Below, in pieces: positions 63,827-64,000 of a DNA stretch of 64,000 nt; position 1 is the stretch's first letter; each line of letters opens with the position of its first letter. The position numbers and the translations under genes are program-made. The stretch comes from Antilocapra americana. Its lineage: Eukaryota; Chordata; Mammalia; Artiodactyla; Antilocapridae. The DNA is taken from the NCBI GenBank assembly GCA_007570785.1, contig ML660777.1, positions 2,063,845 through 2,127,844 of the forward strand, written 5' to 3'. The notes beneath the pieces were generated by a model. The model saw only the letters and a list, made by a program, of their open reading frames with translations. It was not told the origin of the DNA and ran no database searches.

Positions 63827-64000
63827 ATGTGGTATTATACATCACAGAAATCAGCTAATAGTTTTTTTTAAGTGTCTCACACAGTACAGAGTAATCTACA
63901 AGTAAAATATTTTAACATAACTTCTTTTTGTAAAATTCCATTTTTCTGTAATAAAATCCCAATCTGAACTTCCCTTTCATATAGATTTTTCATGTGTCCT
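63827..64000. other. AT-rich intergenic end of window
   Basis: Nothing recognised. Confidence 0.4.

Overview
The window is mammalian nuclear DNA from a pecoran ruminant, most probably a bovid of the cattle type. The repeats show this: dozens of Bov-tA/Bov-A2 SINEs (tRNA-Glu head plus a BovB-derived body), nine pieces of the RTE-type LINE BovB, CHR-type cetartiodactyl SINEs, a bovine-type L1 and mariner debris, on a background of MIR, L2, old L1 and MaLR-type LTRs. There are no operons, Shine-Dalgarno sites, phage genes or CRISPR arrays. The species cannot be fixed from sequence alone. The only protein-coding gene I can support is SAMD5, on the minus strand. Its first coding exon (50120-50584) encodes residues 1-155: a SAM domain followed by a conserved basic tail. 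It ends at a clear phase-0 splice donor. The last ~18 codons lie in an exon beyond the left edge. Positions 1-50119 are therefore SAMD5 intron 1, about 50 to 54 kb is a CpG-island promoter and its flank, and the rest is upstream intergenic DNA. Layout. 1-3.8 kb: BovB pieces, MIR, CHR and an MLT1-type LTR. 3.8-14.3 kb: mostly old or unrecognised AT-rich intron with scattered SINEs. 14.3-17.2 kb: two BovB copies in opposite orientation, one still showing a reverse-transcriptase YVDD motif. 17-32 kb: mixed Bov-tA, BovB and old L1/L2/MIR. 32-36 kb: a dense nested SINE cluster and a short retrocopy-like insertion with a 16-bp target-site duplication. 35.6-40.1 kb: 4.5 kb with no ruminant-specific repeat. 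40-47 kb: SINEs, BovB, and an L1 nested in an antisense L2. 47-50 kb: promoter-proximal intron with few repeats. 50-52 kb: SAMD5 exon 1 and CpG island. 53-64 kb: SINEs, a Tigger1-type MITE, ancient LINE sequence, and a young 5'-truncated L1 with intact ORF2 C-terminus. I found no undescribed system. The items most worth a second look are the unidentified retrocopy at 34.2-34.6 kb, inverted BovB pairs that could fold into intronic dsRNA, the two repeat-poor AT-rich intron stretches, and several young insertions with perfect target-site duplications. Repeat family names rest on recognised sequence; their exact boundaries are estimates unless target-site duplications are given.
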